Origin: Geomicrobium halophilum
Lineage (GTDB): Bacteria > Bacillota > Bacilli > Bacillales > Marinococcaceae
Assembly: GCF_014207655.1 (NCBI RefSeq)
Contig: NZ_JACHHJ010000002.1
Location: 218,185 to 282,184 of the forward strand
Reading direction: 5' to 3'
Length of the DNA stretch: 64,000 bases
This document shows, in pieces, positions 61,053 to 64,000 of the stretch (positions are counted from its first letter, which is position 1; each line of letters begins with the position of its first letter). Both the position numbers and the translations under genes were made by a program. Under the pieces are notes generated by a model. The model searched no databases and had not been told where the DNA came from. It was given only the letters and a program-made list of their open reading frames with translations.

Positions 61053-62528
61053 TTAGTTGGCGGTTCCGGGCTCGGAGGATAAATCTGAAATTTCTGCGAT
61101 GATTTGTGAGATGTCTGTAATATCAAGGACACCGTCAAATTGATCTGCACCTGCTCCTTCAGCAAACACAGGTACCATATTTCCGGAGTGTCCGCCGGTA
61201 TCACTATATGCCCGGATATCTCGATTCATAACACCTGCATCGTAATGATCAGCAATGAAACTGCCAATTTCCCAGGCTTGTTGGTGTAATGGTCTTAACT
61301 CACCATCTTCGTCGTAGATATACTCATTGAATTTCTCAACTTCTTCATCTGTAAGTTCTACATTTGAATATTTCTCTACAACATCTTTCACGGTTTCTTC
61401 TTCGTATGTTCCGCTCTCTTCATCAAAAGTGAATTCTTGAACCATATACTCTGGAGAAGCTTCAACTTCACGTAACGCTTCTTTATCCATCACTTCAGAT
61501 GCTGACATTCCCATCGTTTCGTGGTCGGATAAAACGACTAAGAGTGTATCATCAAGGTCTTCCATCCATTCAAGCACATCAGCTACTGTATGATCGAACT
61601 CAATGGTTTCTTTCCATACATTTGTGAAATCAGCTGCGTGTGCGGCGTGATCAATACGAGCACCTTCGATCATTAAAAAGAAGCCTTCATCATTTTCAGA
61701 TAATAAATCGATGGCTGCTTCAGACATTTCATTTAAACTTGGTTCGTTCGAATCATATAAATTGATATCTGTTTTATAGTTCATGTATGAAGAATGAAAT
61801 AAACCTAATAGTCTTTCAGGCGATTCAGCTTCAAGCAGTTCATCACGGTCAGTAACGACGGTATAGTCTTTATCTTCTTCGAACATTTGCAGTAAGTCAT
61901 CACCATCTTGACGTTCTGGTGTGAAGTTGTCTGCGCCTCCACCTAGCATAACGTCTGGTTCATTCTCGTATAGTTGTCTTGCGATTTCTTCTTCTCCTGA
62001 TCGGGTTTCAACACTGGCAGCGAAAGCAGCGGGCGTTGCATCTGTAATCGTATTATTAGAAATGAGACCTACTTTCTTGCCCTCGTCACTAAATATATCT
62101 AATATGCTTTCTGCATTTTGATTATCAGGGTCAACACCAATCATTCCATTGTTCGTTCTCGTTGATGTTGCAATGGCTGTGCCTGCAGCTGCAGAATCCG
62201 TCACCCAGTTATCTGCAGAATAAGTGCGCATAAGTGCTGCATGATCTAGTGACTCCATATGTAAGTTGCCTTCTTTACCATATTCAAGTAAACGAGCGAT
62301 TTCCATTTGACCTAAACCAAGACCGTCACCGATCATCATAATTACATTTTTAGGTTGTTCAGCGGTGGAATCGCTATCATTTTCCTGCTCACCGGTTTCA
62401 TTTTCTGCGTTTACATCTGCATCCGTTTTTTCAGCTTCCGTTTGCTCCTCGCCATTTGAACACGCCGCTAATATGGTGACAGTTACACCTAAAGCGGTAA
62501 AGGAACGTAATAACTTTGAATTTTTCAA
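61053..62528 (-). CDS. Alkaline phosphatase, lipoprotein form
   Basis: This 491-aa extracellular PhoA-family enzyme releases phosphate from monoesters. The signal peptide ends in lipobox LAAC, followed by an acidic linker. Zinc and magnesium sites and the nucleophile are visible: MMIGDGLGLGQM (Asp), VTDSAAAGTAIAT (nucleophile Ser), EGARIDHAAHAADF (Glu, Asp, His), VLSDHETMGM (Asp-His) and SDTGGHSGNMVPVFAEG (His). An insertion of about 70 residues (EVEASPEYMVQEF onward) precedes the last His. The gene fits the phosphorus-scavenging theme of the window. Confidence 0.94.
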   Translation of the reverse strand: MKNSKLLRSFTALGVTVTILAACSNGEEQTEAEKTDADVNAENETGEQENDSDSTAEQPKNVIMMIGDGLGLGQMEIARLLEYGKEGNLHMESLDHAALMRTYSADNWVTDSAAAGTAIATSTRTNNGMIGVDPDNQNAESILDIFSDEGKKVGLISNNTITDATPAAFAASVETRSGEEEIARQLYENEPDVMLGGGADNFTPERQDGDDLLQMFEEDKDYTVVTDRDELLEAESPERLLGLFHSSYMNYKTDINLYDSNEPSLNEMSEAAIDLLSENDEGFFLMIEGARIDHAAHAADFTNVWKETIEFDHTVADVLEWMEDLDDTLLVVLSDHETMGMSASEVMDKEALREVEASPEYMVQEFTFDEESGTYEEETVKDVVEKYSNVELTDEEVEKFNEYIYDEDGELRPLHQQAWEIGSFIADHYDAGVMNRDIRAYSDTGGHSGNMVPVFAEGAGADQFDGVLDITDISQIIAEISDLSSEPGTAN

Positions 62529-62769
62529 TTAAATTCCCCCAATTAAAATAAATCTAAACGAAATACTAACATAGAGAGAATAAAAATCATTCCTCTTAAA
62601 AAAAGTAATAATATTAAATTAGTTATTGATTAACACCGGTAGGAAAAAGCATCGAACCATTTATATAGAATCCCATGTGGCGTTGAGTATTGATGTTTAA
62701 AATTTGGTTGTAATGGTAATATTTACAAGTTATACTGGATTCAATTATGGTTAACAGGAGGGGATGTGA

Positions 62770-64000
62770 ATGAAGCGTTATTTATTTCTATTTTTTTTAT
62801 TTTTTGCATTTATCCCTGGTTTCACCAAAGCCGAGCAATGGAATGATCCGGCTGCTCAACTTGCATTGGATATGGTCGGCAGTAATGATCAAGAATTTTT
62901 AACGTCTGAATTTGTGCAGTATGTTTATGAGCAATCAAAATCAATTTCTTTACCAAGATATGCTTTGGATCAGCGACAGATTGGTAATGAAATAGAACGT
63001 AGTGAGTTACAACCAGGAGATGTTGTCTTTTTTCAAGGAACCAATTTGATGTCAGGGATCTATATTAACGAGGGACGTTTCGTAGTCGTGACGAGTGATG
63101 GAATTTCTGAACGAAATATGGAAACAAGTGAATATTGGTCAGGCGCCTATGCCGGTGCCGCTCAATTTACAGAAGAGGATATTGATGATCCGGCTGCTGA
63201 GTTAGCCCTTGAGGAATTGGGGGGAAATGATGAAGGATGGATTACTTCCGAATTTGTTCAATATGTGTACGAGAAGGCAAAAGGAATTTCTCTTCCCCAA
63301 TCAGCCGCCGATCAATGGATCCAGGGAGAGGATGTTGATGAGCTGCAGTCAGGAGATGTTGTCTTTTTCCAAGGGACGCATTTGATGTCAGGGATTTATA
63401 TCAACAATGGGCGTTTTGTAATAGTGACGAGCGAAGGGATCTCCGAGCGGAATATGATAACAAGCGACTATTGGTCAGATGTTTATCAGGGTGCCAAACG
63501 TTATAACGAGGAAGATACACCTCCTCCTTCGGAGAATGAAATCGTCGAACTAGCTCGAGACTTAATCGGGACGCCGTATAATCGAAAAGGCGACAGCCCA
63601 GAAGAAGGGTTTAACTCAGGCTCTTTCGTTTACTATGTGTATAAAAATGTGACAGGTAGCTGGCTCTCCAAACGTTCATCACCCCAGCTGGAAGCTGGTA
63701 TGGACATCACCAGGGACGAATTGCAGCCCGGGGATCTTATCTTTTTTGAAAACGACGAACAGGAAATAATTACAGGAATTTATTCAGAAGATGACCAATT
63801 TGTGATTGCCACTTCTTCCGGGGTACAGGAAAGGCATTTAGATTATCATAACTACTATGCAGAACGTTATATCGGGGCAGCACGTTATACAGATGATATT
63901 TTGGAAAAGTCAAACCCGGAAACGTATGAGAATCATGATAGTTCTGTTGTAAGGGAAGCAATGAATTATTTAGGAACACCGTATTTAATGACCGGTAGTA
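62770..64000 (+). CDS. Secreted protein with tandem NlpC/P60-like domains lacking catalytic Cys (partial)
   Basis: ATG 62770 after AGGAGGGG opens a frame that runs off the window (410 codons seen). The signal peptide is MKRYLFLFFLFFAFIPGFTKA. Three repeats of about 120-130 residues follow, and a fourth begins near the end (VREAMNYLGTPYLMTGS). Each has the NlpC/P60 pattern: FVQYVYE, LQPGDVVFFQG, SGIYINEGRF and EYWSGAYAGA. The Cys of the usual DCSGFV motif is absent in the first three (TSEFV, TSEFV, NSGSFV) and the HVGIYIG His is Ser or Thr (SGIYI, TGIYS). These repeats are probably wall-binding or structural rather than hydrolytic. Confidence 0.85.
   Translation, partial: MKRYLFLFFLFFAFIPGFTKAEQWNDPAAQLALDMVGSNDQEFLTSEFVQYVYEQSKSISLPRYALDQRQIGNEIERSELQPGDVVFFQGTNLMSGIYINEGRFVVVTSDGISERNMETSEYWSGAYAGAAQFTEEDIDDPAAELALEELGGNDEGWITSEFVQYVYEKAKGISLPQSAADQWIQGEDVDELQSGDVVFFQGTHLMSGIYINNGRFVIVTSEGISERNMITSDYWSDVYQGAKRYNEEDTPPPSENEIVELARDLIGTPYNRKGDSPEEGFNSGSFVYYVYKNVTGSWLSKRSSPQLEAGMDITRDELQPGDLIFFENDEQEIITGIYSEDDQFVIATSSGVQERHLDYHNYYAERYIGAARYTDDILEKSNPETYENHDSSVVREAMNYLGTPYLMTGS

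Noticed and set aside
62529-62769. Pho box upstream of the alkaline phosphatase gene
   Set aside because: A few TTAA-type hexamers with roughly 11-bp spacing exist on the minus strand, but none matches TT-x-ACA well enough to claim a site.

Overview
The window looks like a chromosomal segment of a moderately halophilic or alkaliphilic Bacillaceae species (Firmicutes). The predicted proteins, especially secreted ones, are rich in Asp and Glu. Ribosome binding sites are strong GGAGG types, GTG and TTG starts are common, and gene families are Bacillus-like (LCP proteins, CpsB/CpsD phosphoregulators, BglG-type PTS activator, FIMAH-type esterase). No rRNA, tRNA or CRISPR array was recognised.

Layout. 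1-405: two copies of a phased CGCCGAA repeat array around two hairpins. 406-2508: two LCP ligases on the minus strand. 2794-18828: a Wzx/Wzy-type exopolysaccharide or capsule locus with chain-length regulator, tyrosine kinase and phosphatase, dehydratase, flippase, glycosyltransferases, nucleotide-sugar dehydrogenase, polymerase, priming sugar transferase and epimerase. Its centre is visibly AT-rich and carries an IS remnant sitting in a deleted glycosyltransferase. 19283-20651: a two-gene module of a two-TM coiled-coil protein and a ThsB-like TIR protein, a candidate defence system. 21000-27966: mixed accessory genes and several broken ones (zinc-ribbon protein, DUF1028, SDR), plus a SEC-C microprotein, chromate transporter and HAD phosphatase.

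28156-42394: a large phosphonate region with phnG, phnDCE, phnHIJKLM, a TIM-barrel metalloenzyme, a second transporter (phnC, phnE, phnE, phnD) and a third, frameshifted phnD. Pho-box-like 11-bp repeats precede phnD and, more weakly, phnG. 42409-44408: a decayed and an intact glycerophosphodiester phosphodiesterase. 44566-44964: an ArsI-like dioxygenase. 44979-45560: fused IS3 and IS30 debris. 46185-50648: DeoR regulator, four-carbon acid sugar kinase, PdxA2 and GntP permease, a D-threonate/D-erythronate-type catabolic operon. 51148-52035: class I aldolase (minus). 52433-59369: galactitol-type PTS with its PRD activator, two zinc dehydrogenases, a deoC remnant and a small membrane protein. 59594-60832: dicarboxylate/amino acid symporter. 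60896-61005: a third CGCCGAA array. 61053-62528: alkaline phosphatase lipoprotein. 62770-end: a secreted protein of tandem NlpC/P60-like repeats lacking the catalytic Cys.

Two themes link the genes: building and attaching a surface polysaccharide, and scavenging phosphorus (C-P lyase, phosphodiesterase, alkaline phosphatase). The most unusual signals are the phased CGCCGAA arrays, the TIR/two-TM gene pair, the TIM-barrel enzyme in a C-P lyase operon lacking phnN and phnP, apparent ATT start codons, and the catalytically dead NlpC/P60 repeats.
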